Position numbers and translations under genes: made by a program. Below, one piece after another: positions 1 to 5,949 of a stretch of 11,695 nt of DNA. This DNA is from Verrucomicrobiota bacterium (GTDB taxonomy: Bacteria; Verrucomicrobiota; Verrucomicrobiia; Opitutales; UBA953). Location: the NCBI GenBank assembly GCA_009924965.1, contig RFQN01000030.1:1-11695 (forward strand). The letters run 5' to 3'. The notes beneath the pieces are model-generated. The model made no database searches. It was given only the letters and a program-made list of their open reading frames with translations, and was not told the DNA's origin. How positions within the stretch are numbered: position 1 is the stretch's first letter; every line of letters starts with the position of its first letter.

Positions 1-1
1 G

Positions 2-757
2 GCGGCGCTCGAGGCGCTCCTCGTCCGCGACGCCGCCACGACCGCCTGCGTCATCCTGGAGCCGCGTGTGCAGGGTGCCGCCGGGATGGTGCAACAGCCC
101 GCCGGGTTCGTGAAGTCGGTCGCCGCCCTGTGCCGCCGGCATGGCGTGCACCTGATCCTGGACGAAGTCTTCACCGGCTTCGGCCGCGTCGGTGCCCTCA
201 CGGTCGCCGAGCTGGAAGGCGTCGTGCCCGACTTCCTGTGCCTCGCGAAGGGCCTCGCCGCGGGCTACCTCCCGCTCGCTGCGACGCTGACGTCCGAAAA
301 GATTTACGCAGCCTTCCTCGGACCGTTCTCCGAAGGGAAGACCTTCTTCCACGGCCATACCTTCTCCGGCAACCCGCTCGGCTGCGCCGTCGCGCGCGCT
401 TCCCTGCGCAAGCTGCAGCCCATGCTCGCTTCCGGCCAAGTCGCCGAGCGCGCCGACCTGCTGGGCCGCGAGATGGCGGCCGCGTTCGCCGGACAGCCCC
501 ACGTGCGCGCGTACCGTCAGGTCGGCCTCACCGGCTCGGTCGAGTTCAAGCCGTCCGGGGCGGACCGCTGGCCGACCGACACCCGCGCCGGTTACCACGT
601 CGCGCTCGCCGCCCGTCGCCATGGGCTCGTCATCCGTCCCCTCGGCGACTCCATTCTTTTCGTCCCGCCCATCTCCATCCAAGCCGACGAAGTGAAGCAC
701 CTCGTCCGCGCCGTCCGCCTCGCGATGGACGAAACCCTGACGGGCTTGGAGTACTGA
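2..757 (+). CDS. bioA: Adenosylmethionine-8-amino-7-oxononanoate aminotransferase (BioA), 5' end missing
   Basis: BioA is a PLP enzyme that moves the amino group of S-adenosylmethionine onto 8-amino-7-oxononanoate (KAPA) to give 7,8-diaminopelargonic acid (DAPA). The frame is already open at the window edge; about 251 residues are visible, so roughly 180-200 N-terminal residues of a usual 430-450 lie outside. Visible class III aminotransferase landmarks are the ILEPRVQGAAGM stretch, the PLP-ring aspartate in LILDEVFTGFGR (visible residue 54), the probable Schiff-base lysine in CLAKGLAAGYLP (visible residue 83), and FFHGHTFSGNPL, which is typical of BioA rather than of ornithine- or GABA-type relatives. 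A GTG at position 68 is internal, because the conserved ILEP block lies before it. The stop codon falls inside the first unit of a heptamer array. bioB follows 151 bp downstream on the same strand. Confidence 0.95.
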   Translation, partial: AALEALLVRDAATTACVILEPRVQGAAGMVQQPAGFVKSVAALCRRHGVHLILDEVFTGFGRVGALTVAELEGVVPDFLCLAKGLAAGYLPLAATLTSEKIYAAFLGPFSEGKTFFHGHTFSGNPLGCAVARASLRKLQPMLASGQVAERADLLGREMAAAFAGQPHVRAYRQVGLTGSVEFKPSGADRWPTDTRAGYHVALAARRHGLVIRPLGDSILFVPPISIQADEVKHLVRAVRLAMDETLTGLEY

Positions 758-874
758 GTACTGATGACAGAGTACTGAATCGAAATAGACTAAACTTCCA
801 ATCCTGCCTCTTCTTCGACTCAGCAATCTCTCCTGTAAATCCGTAATCTGAACTCTGTACTCCGTAGTCTATCC
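749..874. repeat. Two short AGTACNG heptamer arrays in opposite orientation, in the bioA-bioB spacer
   Basis: The left end reads as four in-phase 7-mers on the plus strand, AGTACTG, AGTACTG, ATGACAG and AGTACTG, starting at 750, 757, 764 and 771. The right end gives four in-phase 7-mers on the minus strand, ACTACGG, AGTACAG, AGTTCAG and ATTACGG, from plus-strand blocks 862-868, 855-861, 848-854 and 841-847. The arrays therefore face each other across a centre of about 63 bp with no clear unit. The spacer is visibly poorer in GC than the flanking genes. The left array overlaps the last codons and the stop of bioA. GGAGTAC at 748-754 is complementary to GTACTCC at 857-863. From memory, AGTACGG-like tracts recur between genes in planctomycete and verrucomicrobial genomes, where they yield spurious STEYGVR-type ORFs. 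Confidence 0.7.
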
Positions 875-908
875 CCATCCCCTTTCACCTATCCCCTTCA
901 ACAACACC
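758..908 (+). promoter_or_regulatory. bioB leader / bioA-bioB spacer, pyrimidine-rich and without a Shine-Dalgarno
   Basis: This 151-bp spacer is the only sizeable gap in the biotin cluster, so any internal promoter for bioBDF-esterase-bioC would be expected here. Its last 40 bases are almost free of G, with ATCCCC occurring at 871, 877 and 891, and there is no GGAG-like ribosome binding site before the bioB ATG. I see no BirA-type operator (TTGTAAACC half-sites) and no BioR-type TTATCTATAA box. No confident -35/-10 pair can be picked out. Read-through from bioA is equally possible. Confidence 0.35.
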
Positions 909-1979
909 ATGCCTACCCTCACCGACGCCCGCGCGCTCTACGACCTGCCGCTCAACACGCTGATCTTCAAGGCTCAGCAAGTCCACCAAGCCAACCAGGA
1001 CCCGGCGGGCGTGCAGCTCTGCACGCTGAAGTCGATCAAGACGGGCGCTTGTCCCGAAGATTGCGCCTATTGCCCGCAGTCGGTCCACAACAACACCGGC
1101 CTCGAGAGCGAAGCCCTCATGGAGACGCAGGCCATCTTGGCCGACGCCCGTAAGGCCAAGGCCGGCGGCGCGACCCGCTTCTGCATGGGCGCCGCCTGGC
1201 GCCGCGTGAACGACGGCAAGCAGTTCGACAGCGTGCTGAACACCGTCGCCGGCGTGAAGGAGCTCGGCCTCGAAGTCTGCTGCACCCTCGGGATGGTGTC
1301 CGAGCAGCAGGCCACCCGCCTCAAGCAGGCCGGTTGCGACGTCTACAACCACAACCTCGACACCTCGCGCGAGCACTACTCCAAGATCATCACCACGCGC
1401 ACCTACGACGACCGTCTCCAGACGCTCTCGAACGTCCGCAAGGCCGGCCTTGAGGTCTGCTCCGGCGGCATCATCGGCATGGGCGAGACCGTGGACGACC
1501 GCCTCAAGATGCTCGTCGAGCTCGCGCAGCTCGACCCTCAGCCCGATTCCGTGCCGATCAACGCCCTCGTCGCCGTCGAAGGCACGCCGCTGGCTGGCCG
1601 CAAGTTCGTGGATACCATCGAATTCGTGCGCACCATCGCCGTCGCGCGCATTCTGATGCCGAAGGCCATGGTCCGTCTCTCCGCCGGCCGCGCCAACATG
1701 AACGACGAGACGCAGGCCCTTTGCTACCTCGCGGGCGCGAACTCGATCTTCCTGGGCGAGAAGCTCCTCACCACGGGCAACCCCGACATCGAAGAGGACA
1801 TGAACCTCATGAAGCGCTTGGGCCTGCACCCGATGCACCCGGACGAAGCCCGTCGCATCCATCGCGGCGAGATCGCCCCGGCTTCCGCCCAGCCGGCCGC
1901 TTGGCCGAGCGTCGTGGAATTCGCCGCTGCCAACGCCGCTGAAGAATCCTGCGGCCACGGCGGCTGCGGCTGCAAGTAA
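909..1979 (+). CDS. bioB: Biotin synthase (BioB), radical SAM enzyme
   Basis: BioB inserts sulfur into dethiobiotin in the last step of biotin synthesis, using a [4Fe-4S] cluster for radical SAM chemistry and a [2Fe-2S] cluster as the sulfur donor. The 356-residue protein has the radical SAM motif as Cys48, Cys52 and Cys55 in ACPEDCAYCPQS. The [2Fe-2S] ligands known in E. coli BioB have counterparts at Cys92 (RFCMGAAWR), Cys124 (EVCCTLG), Cys184 (EVCSGGIIGMGE) and Arg256 (MVRLSAGR). Length is close to the family's usual 320-350. The C-terminus carries an extra Cys/His group, Cys348, His350, Cys353 and Cys355 in CGHGGCGCK, which E. coli BioB lacks. The ATG at 909 has no Shine-Dalgarno but gives a normal N-terminus. 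bioD begins 3 nt after the stop. Confidence 0.97.
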   Translation: MPTLTDARALYDLPLNTLIFKAQQVHQANQDPAGVQLCTLKSIKTGACPEDCAYCPQSVHNNTGLESEALMETQAILADARKAKAGGATRFCMGAAWRRVNDGKQFDSVLNTVAGVKELGLEVCCTLGMVSEQQATRLKQAGCDVYNHNLDTSREHYSKIITTRTYDDRLQTLSNVRKAGLEVCSGGIIGMGETVDDRLKMLVELAQLDPQPDSVPINALVAVEGTPLAGRKFVDTIEFVRTIAVARILMPKAMVRLSAGRANMNDETQALCYLAGANSIFLGEKLLTTGNPDIEEDMNLMKRLGLHPMHPDEARRIHRGEIAPASAQPAAWPSVVEFAAANAAEESCGHGGCGCK

Positions 1980-1982
1980 GCC

Positions 1983-2609
1983 ATGCCGGTCTTCTTCGTC
2001 ACGGGCAGCGACACCGGCGTGGGCAAGACCCACGTCTCCGGCCTGCTGGCGCGTCGCCTCGCGCGCGATGGCTTCACCCAAGTCATCAAGCCCGTCGAAT
2101 CCGGCGCAGCCTCCGGCCGTCCCGCGGATGCGCCGAAGGCCGCCGGAGACTGGGCCGAAGCCCATACCTTGTTGGCGTTGCCGGCGCCCATCGCGCCGCT
2201 CGCCGCCGCGAAGAAGGCCCGCAAGACGCTCGACCTCGCCACGCTCCTGAAACTGTACCGCGCCGTCCCAGCCGCGCCATGTCGCGTCGTCGAAGGCGCC
2301 GGCGGCGTCGCCGTGCCGATCGACCCGAAGGGCAAGGATTGGTCCGACTTCGCCGCGGCCATCCAGCCGATGGCGGTCATCATCGTCGTGGAGGACCGCT
2401 TGGGTGCCATCAACCAGGCTCGTCTCGCCATCGCCTACCTGCGTCGCCGCTACGAAGGCCCGATGGGCGTGTGGCTGAACGCGATCAAGAAGCCGACCCC
2501 GGCCGTGGCTGCCGCCAACCGCGCGGGCCTCGCCGATGCTTGGATCCCGCTCTATGGTGAGTCGGGTCCGGGCAAGCAGCCTCCGCGCTTCCACTTCCTG
2601 CCGCGATGA
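1983..2609 (+). CDS. bioD: ATP-dependent dethiobiotin synthetase (BioD)
   Basis: BioD closes the ureido ring of biotin: it carboxylates 7,8-diaminopelargonic acid with CO2 and ATP to give dethiobiotin. The 208-residue protein has the P-loop GSDTGVGKT near its start (Lys15, Thr16), the KPVESG substrate loop (Lys36, Ser40) and VEGAGGVAVPI (Glu104), all expected in a dethiobiotin synthetase. The segment ending in VWLNAI (about residues 155-160) fits the nucleotide-binding part. The protein is slightly shorter than the E. coli enzyme (about 225 residues). It starts 3 nt after bioB and its TGA overlaps the bioF ATG in an ATGA, which suggests coupled translation. No Shine-Dalgarno is seen before its ATG. 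Confidence 0.95.
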   Translation: MPVFFVTGSDTGVGKTHVSGLLARRLARDGFTQVIKPVESGAASGRPADAPKAAGDWAEAHTLLALPAPIAPLAAAKKARKTLDLATLLKLYRAVPAAPCRVVEGAGGVAVPIDPKGKDWSDFAAAIQPMAVIIVVEDRLGAINQARLAIAYLRRRYEGPMGVWLNAIKKPTPAVAAANRAGLADAWIPLYGESGPGKQPPRFHFLPR

Positions 2610-3751
2610 ACGACGCCCTCGTCCAGCGTCTGCGTAAGTCCTTGGGCGAACGCGAGGGCTCTTCGCTCCGCCGGCAACTCGTGGCCCGGACCGCCGACGA
2701 CGCGCGCGTCAACCTCGCGGACAACGATTACCTCGGCCTGTCCCGCGACCCCGTCGTGGTCGCGGCCGGCGTAGAGGCCTTACGCACGTGGGGCGCGTCG
2801 TCCTCGGCGTCGCCGCTGGTCACGGGTTACACGGAGCTCCATCAGCGCCTCGAGCGCACCTTGGCCGCTTGGCAGGGTTATGCGCACGGCTTGGTGCTGA
2901 ACACCGGCTTCGCGGCCAATGCCGCCGTCCTCGGTGGCTTGCCCAAGGAAGGAGACCTCGTCCTCGCCGACCGTTTGGTCCATGCGAGCATGCTCGAAGG
3001 CATCCAGGCCTCGGGCGCCCGTCTCCGTCGTTTCCCGCACAACGACCTCGACGCGCTCGAGCTCATGCTGCACGAGGAGCCCGCGCTCGGCGGCGTCATC
3101 TTCGTCGTCACCGAAAGCGTCTACTCCATGGATGGCGACGGCCCCGACCTCCGTCGGCTGGCCTCTTTGCGCAAGCGCTTCGGTTTCTGCTGGGTCTTGG
3201 ATGAAGCCCATGCCACGGGTTGGTATGGCGAGACCGGCACCGGGATGCAGGAGCACCAAGGCGTGCTCGCCGCGGCGGACATCGTCGTCGGGACGTTGGG
3301 CAAAGGCCTCGGCTCCCAAGGCGCATATGTGCTCTCGCACGCGTCCGAAGTCCGCGACGCCTTGATCAACTTCGCGGGCGAGTTCGTCTACTCCACGTAC
3401 CTCGCCCCCGTGAACGCCGCGACCGCCCTCGCCGCTATCGGGCGCGTCCGCGAGCTCGCCGTGGAACGCCCCGGCCTGCAGGCGATGTCTGTCGAATGGC
3501 GCGACGCCCTCTGTGCCGCCGGGTTCGCCGTCCCTACCGGCGATTCGCCGATCATCCCCCTCATCCTCGGCGATTCGGACGTCACGCTCCGCTTCGCCAC
3601 CGCCCTCCGCTCCGCTGGTTTCATGGTTTCCGCCATCCGTCCGCCCACCGTGCCTGTCCGCACGGGCCGCATCCGTATCTCGCTCCGCCGTGGGCTCACG
3701 GCGACGTCGCTCGAGGCCTTCCTCTCTGTCTTGAAAGGAGTCTCCCGATGA
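2606..3751 (+). CDS. bioF: 8-amino-7-oxononanoate synthase (BioF)
   Basis: BioF is a PLP-dependent alpha-oxoamine synthase that condenses pimeloyl-ACP (or pimeloyl-CoA) with L-alanine to give KAPA, releasing CO2. The 381-residue protein is the usual length. Visible marks are NDYLGLSRDP near the N-terminus, ESVYSMDGD, the PLP-ring motif DEAHATGWYG (Asp199, His202), and the Schiff-base lysine Lys233 in GTLGKGLGSQGAY. The more common form is GTFGKALG, so the residue after the lysine is Gly instead of Ala. Related enzymes are 2-amino-3-ketobutyrate CoA ligase and 5-aminolevulinate synthase, but the position in a biotin operon settles the assignment. It overlaps bioD at its start and the esterase gene at its end, by 4 nt each. 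Confidence 0.95.
   Translation: MNDALVQRLRKSLGEREGSSLRRQLVARTADDARVNLADNDYLGLSRDPVVVAAGVEALRTWGASSSASPLVTGYTELHQRLERTLAAWQGYAHGLVLNTGFAANAAVLGGLPKEGDLVLADRLVHASMLEGIQASGARLRRFPHNDLDALELMLHEEPALGGVIFVVTESVYSMDGDGPDLRRLASLRKRFGFCWVLDEAHATGWYGETGTGMQEHQGVLAAADIVVGTLGKGLGSQGAYVLSHASEVRDALINFAGEFVYSTYLAPVNAATALAAIGRVRELAVERPGLQAMSVEWRDALCAAGFAVPTGDSPIIPLILGDSDVTLRFATALRSAGFMVSAIRPPTVPVRTGRIRISLRRGLTATSLEAFLSVLKGVSR
3734..3740 (+). promoter_or_regulatory. Strong ribosome binding site for the biotin-operon esterase
   Basis: AAAGGAG lies inside the last codons of bioF, 7 nt before the ATG at 3748. It decides the start of the esterase gene, whose frame stays open much further upstream. It is the only clear Shine-Dalgarno within the bioB-to-bioC block; the other ATGs there rely on overlaps or have no visible site. 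Confidence 0.8.
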
Positions 3752-4362
3752 AAATTGGTTGGATCGGCGGTTGGGGCATCTCGTTGGCTGAAATGGGCCC
3801 GCTGGCGGTCGCGCATGCGCCTGATGCCGAGCACGTCATCTACCCGCCTGTCGTCGGCGCGGCCGAGAACCTCGTCGGGTGCGACGCCGTCATCGGCTGG
3901 TCCTTTGGGGCGCACCTCTTGCTCGAAGCCGCTGCGCGTGGCGTGCAGCTTCCGACGAAAGCGTTGCTCATCGCCCCGTTCACCTCGTTCTGCTCCGAGC
4001 ACGGCAAGTGCGGTCGCGTCAGCGAGACGCAGGTCCGCTGGCTCAAGCGCTGGCTCGAAAAAGAACCCTTGGCGGCGCTGGCCGATTTCCGGGCCCGGGC
4101 TGGCTTGACCCCGGCCGCGAACGCGGAGCTCCCGTATGAACTTGAGCACCTGATGGCTGGTCTGGACATCCTCGCCGAGCCCGCGGGCATCTCGCTCGTG
4201 ACGTTCGGACGCCAAGGCCTCCCGAAAGGCTGGGAAGCGTACGTCGGTGCCGACGACAAACTCTTGAATCCGGAAGGCGTGGCCCAGGCCATCGTCGGCG
4301 CGCAGGTCGTCGACGACGCCGGCCATGCGCTGACCGATTTCCTCGGCAGCCCCACCGCCTGA
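3748..4362 (+). CDS. Pimeloyl-ACP methyl ester carboxylesterase, BioG/BioH type
   Basis: This small alpha/beta hydrolase (204 residues) most likely cleaves the methyl ester of pimeloyl-ACP, ending the BioC-started elongation cycle and handing pimeloyl-ACP to BioF. A full catalytic triad can be proposed: Ser52 in the nucleophile elbow IGWSFGAH, Asp169 or Asp170 in GADDKLLNP, and His193 in DAGHALTDF. The N-terminal IGGWGIS resembles the oxyanion region of these esterases (HGWG in BioH, AGWG in BioG). A short helical cap lies between about residues 90 and 140. The length is closer to BioG (about 215) than BioH (about 256), but I cannot separate these or other BioH substitutes without alignment. 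The start is set by AAAGGAG and the ATGA overlap with bioF. The stop overlaps the bioC ATG by one base. Function rests mainly on context. Confidence 0.82.
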   Translation: MKIGWIGGWGISLAEMGPLAVAHAPDAEHVIYPPVVGAAENLVGCDAVIGWSFGAHLLLEAAARGVQLPTKALLIAPFTSFCSEHGKCGRVSETQVRWLKRWLEKEPLAALADFRARAGLTPAANAELPYELEHLMAGLDILAEPAGISLVTFGRQGLPKGWEAYVGADDKLLNPEGVAQAIVGAQVVDDAGHALTDFLGSPTA

Positions 4363-5063
4363 TGCGTTTCGACGAACGAGCGGGCAGCTACGAAGAGAAC
4401 GCCGCGCCTCAGCGCCGTTTCGCCGAAGCCTTGGCGGCCTTCGCGCCGTTCCATCGCGGGGCGCTGGTGACCGAGCTCGGCGCCGGCACCGGCTTCCTCA
4501 CGAATGCCCTGCTCGCGCAGGGCGTCTCCGTCGAAGCCACGGATGCTTCCCCCGCCATGCTGGCCGTTGGCCAAGCCGCCGCGCCGAACGCCGTCTGGAA
4601 GCTCCGCGAAGCCTTTGGCCCGCAACCCAAGGTGAAAGCCATCGCCTCTTCGGGTTTGCTCCATTGGGCCGCGGATCCCGTGCAGGTCCTCCAGCATTGG
4701 CGCGCCGCCTTGCCGAAGGGCGGGCGCCTGTTGTTGGGCGTCCCCTGCGACCCTTGCCTGAACGAATTGCGCGACCTCACCGGCGAAGGCCCGATCCGCT
4801 GGCGCGATGAAGCCCAGTGGCTCCAGGTCCTGGATCATGCGGGTTTCGACGTCCGCGCGCATGGCGTGCTCGAATCCAGCGAGACCTATCCCTCGGCCCT
4901 CGACCTGATGCGTGCCTTGCACGGCAGCGGCGTCACCGGGTCACCGCGGCTGCACCCTGGAGAACTCCGTTCCCTCATCCGAGACTACGATCGCCTGCAT
5001 CGCAAGGGAGAGGCCGTCGTCGCGACCTGGGCCTGGCTCTTGGTGGATGCCGTCGCGCGGTAG
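4362..5063 (+). CDS. bioC: Malonyl-ACP O-methyltransferase (BioC)
   Basis: BioC uses S-adenosylmethionine to methylate the free carboxyl of malonyl-ACP, so that fatty acid synthesis can build the pimeloyl chain. The 233-residue protein is a class I SAM methyltransferase. It starts with RFDERAGSYEENAAPQRR, matching the BioC N-terminal pattern of FxxxAxxY followed by Q. Motif I is ELGAGTG (38-44), Asp61 in EATDASPAML is the likely ribose-binding acid, SSGLLHWAAD fits motif IV, and LPKGGRLLLGVP fits the post-motif strand. SALDLMRALHGSGVTG matches the BioC C-terminal signature (LLRxLKxxGA). It overlaps the esterase gene by one base (TGATG) and is the last gene of the operon, facing rnhB. Confidence 0.93.
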   Translation: MRFDERAGSYEENAAPQRRFAEALAAFAPFHRGALVTELGAGTGFLTNALLAQGVSVEATDASPAMLAVGQAAAPNAVWKLREAFGPQPKVKAIASSGLLHWAADPVQVLQHWRAALPKGGRLLLGVPCDPCLNELRDLTGEGPIRWRDEAQWLQVLDHAGFDVRAHGVLESSETYPSALDLMRALHGSGVTGSPRLHPGELRSLIRDYDRLHRKGEAVVATWAWLLVDAVAR

Positions 5064-5089
5064 GCTCGAGAGGGCGTCACGACCTAGAG

Positions 5090-5119
5090 GTAGGGGCGTG
5101 GCTGTGCCGCGCCCTCCAC
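5090..5119. repeat. Hairpin 1 of a pair in the bioC-rnhB intergenic region
   Basis: The left arm (5090-5102, GTAGGGGCGTGGC) pairs with the right arm (5106-5119) across a TGT loop, with one bulged G and G-T wobbles. It lies 27 nt after the bioC stop. Its layout, with a GTAGG-type outer end, a G-rich 5' arm and a 3-nt loop, matches hairpin 2. There is no following T tract on either strand, so it is not a standard intrinsic terminator, although it may help end transcription between the convergent genes. Confidence 0.5.
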
Positions 5120-5158
5120 GCGCAGGAAGACACGATGAATCGTACCTCTACCCAAAGC

Positions 5159-5187
5159 GTTAGGACAGCACGTGGTGCTGTCCCTAC
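5159..5187. repeat. Hairpin 2 of a pair in the bioC-rnhB intergenic region
   Basis: This contains a perfect 9-bp stem: GGACAGCAC (5163-5171) pairs with GTGCTGTCC (5175-5183) across a GTG loop. The stem can be extended by TA/TA with one bulged C. It sits 12 nt beyond the rnhB stop, so on the minus strand it lies where a terminator for rnhC-rnhB would be, but no T run follows it on that side. Between the two hairpins there are also TAGAGGTA (5085-5092) with its reverse complement TACCTCTA (5143-5150), and ACGAT-GA-ATCGT (5132-5143). The arrangement is reminiscent of REP/BIME-type elements. Confidence 0.6.
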
Positions 5188-5195
5188 CCAAGGCC

Positions 5196-5945
5196 TCACT
5201 CAAAACTGAACTCGCTATCCAAAGACTCCGGTGGCGGGGCTTCGCCGGCGAGGATGCCGCGTACGAAGAGCTCGCGGTGTTCGGGGCAGGGGCCGAGTCG
5301 GCGGAGGGCCTCGATGTGGTCGGGTGTGCCGTAGCCTTTATGCTGCGCGAAGCCGTATTCCGGGTAACGGGCGTCGAGCTCGACGAGCATGCGGTCGCGT
5401 TCGACCTTCGCGACGATCGACGCCAACGCGATGGCGAGGCTCTTGCCGTCGCCGCCTTTGACCGCCTCGTGCGCCCAGGCGAACGGCCGCAGCGGCAGAC
5501 CGTCGACGAGCACGAGCATGTTACGCTCGTCCGTGCGGCCGAAGAGCTCGCCCTCCGTGCCGGCAGCAGGGAAGAGGGACGCCAGCGGGCCTTGGGCCAG
5601 TTGTGCGATGCAGCGGGCCATCGCCAGGCGCGTGGCCCCGAGGATGTTGTGGGCGGAGATCTCCAACACCGACGCCTCCGCCCAGACCGCGCGCAGCTTG
5701 CCCTCGGCGTGCATCTCGCCGATGCGGGCGCGTAGTTCGGCGCGTTTCTCCGGCGAGAGCTTCTTCGAATCGTTGGTGCCCGACAGCTTCCGGATCCAGG
5801 CCGCCTCGCCGTAGAAGCCCGCGTCGAGCAGCACCGCGCCCGCGACGACCGGCCCGCAGAGCGGCCCGCGGCCAGCCTCGTCGACCCCGGCGATGCCCGG
5901 ACGTCCGGCGCCGCGCTTACGGTCGAAGGCTGCCAGCGAGGCCAT
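5196..5945 (-). CDS. rnhB: Ribonuclease HII
   Basis: RNase HII cleaves RNA in RNA-DNA hybrids and starts removal of single ribonucleotides from DNA. The 249-residue protein has the family motif GVDEAGRGPLCGPV with Asp22 and Glu23, NDSKKLS (58-64), a third acidic site in LVDG (Asp148), a fourth at Asp184 in ASIVAKVERD, and the late KGYGTPDHIEAL. The GRG after DEA (Gly25-Arg26-Gly27) marks type HII and separates it from its neighbour. About 20-25 residues at 118-142 look like an insertion relative to compact family members, and there is an acidic C-terminal tail. Its start follows the rnhC stop by 4 nt, with GGAG at 5953-5956 as its ribosome binding site. It is convergent with bioC. Confidence 0.95.
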   Translation of the reverse strand: MASLAAFDRKRGAGRPGIAGVDEAGRGPLCGPVVAGAVLLDAGFYGEAAWIRKLSGTNDSKKLSPEKRAELRARIGEMHAEGKLRAVWAEASVLEISAHNILGATRLAMARCIAQLAQGPLASLFPAAGTEGELFGRTDERNMLVLVDGLPLRPFAWAHEAVKGGDGKSLAIALASIVAKVERDRMLVELDARYPEYGFAQHKGYGTPDHIEALRRLGPCPEHRELFVRGILAGEAPPPESLDSEFSFE

Positions 5946-5949
5946 CGGG

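Noticed and set aside
630..878. Minus-strand 82-codon open frame containing SSDYGF and GVQSSDYG-like peptide
   Set aside because: The peptide is produced by translating the heptamer array and then runs antisense into bioA. It is a repeat artefact, not a gene.
758..908. Possible biotin-responsive operator or riboswitch before bioB
   Set aside because: No BirA or BioR half-sites and no known biotin riboswitch exist to match. The periodic heptamers explain most of the visible structure.
885..2594. Long minus-strand open frame (569 codons) across bioB and bioD
   Set aside because: It is antisense to two strongly conserved genes and has no recognisable domain. Long open shadow frames are expected at this GC content and codon bias.
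3220..3747. Upstream extension of the esterase reading frame into bioF
   Set aside because: The translation before 3748 is Arg/Pro-rich with no domain, while a strong AAAGGAG and an ATGA overlap support the start at 3748.
3388..4922. Minus-strand open frames of 312 and 360 codons under bioF, the esterase and bioC
   Set aside because: They are low-complexity Arg/Ala/Gly-rich translations antisense to conserved genes, so they are treated as shadows.
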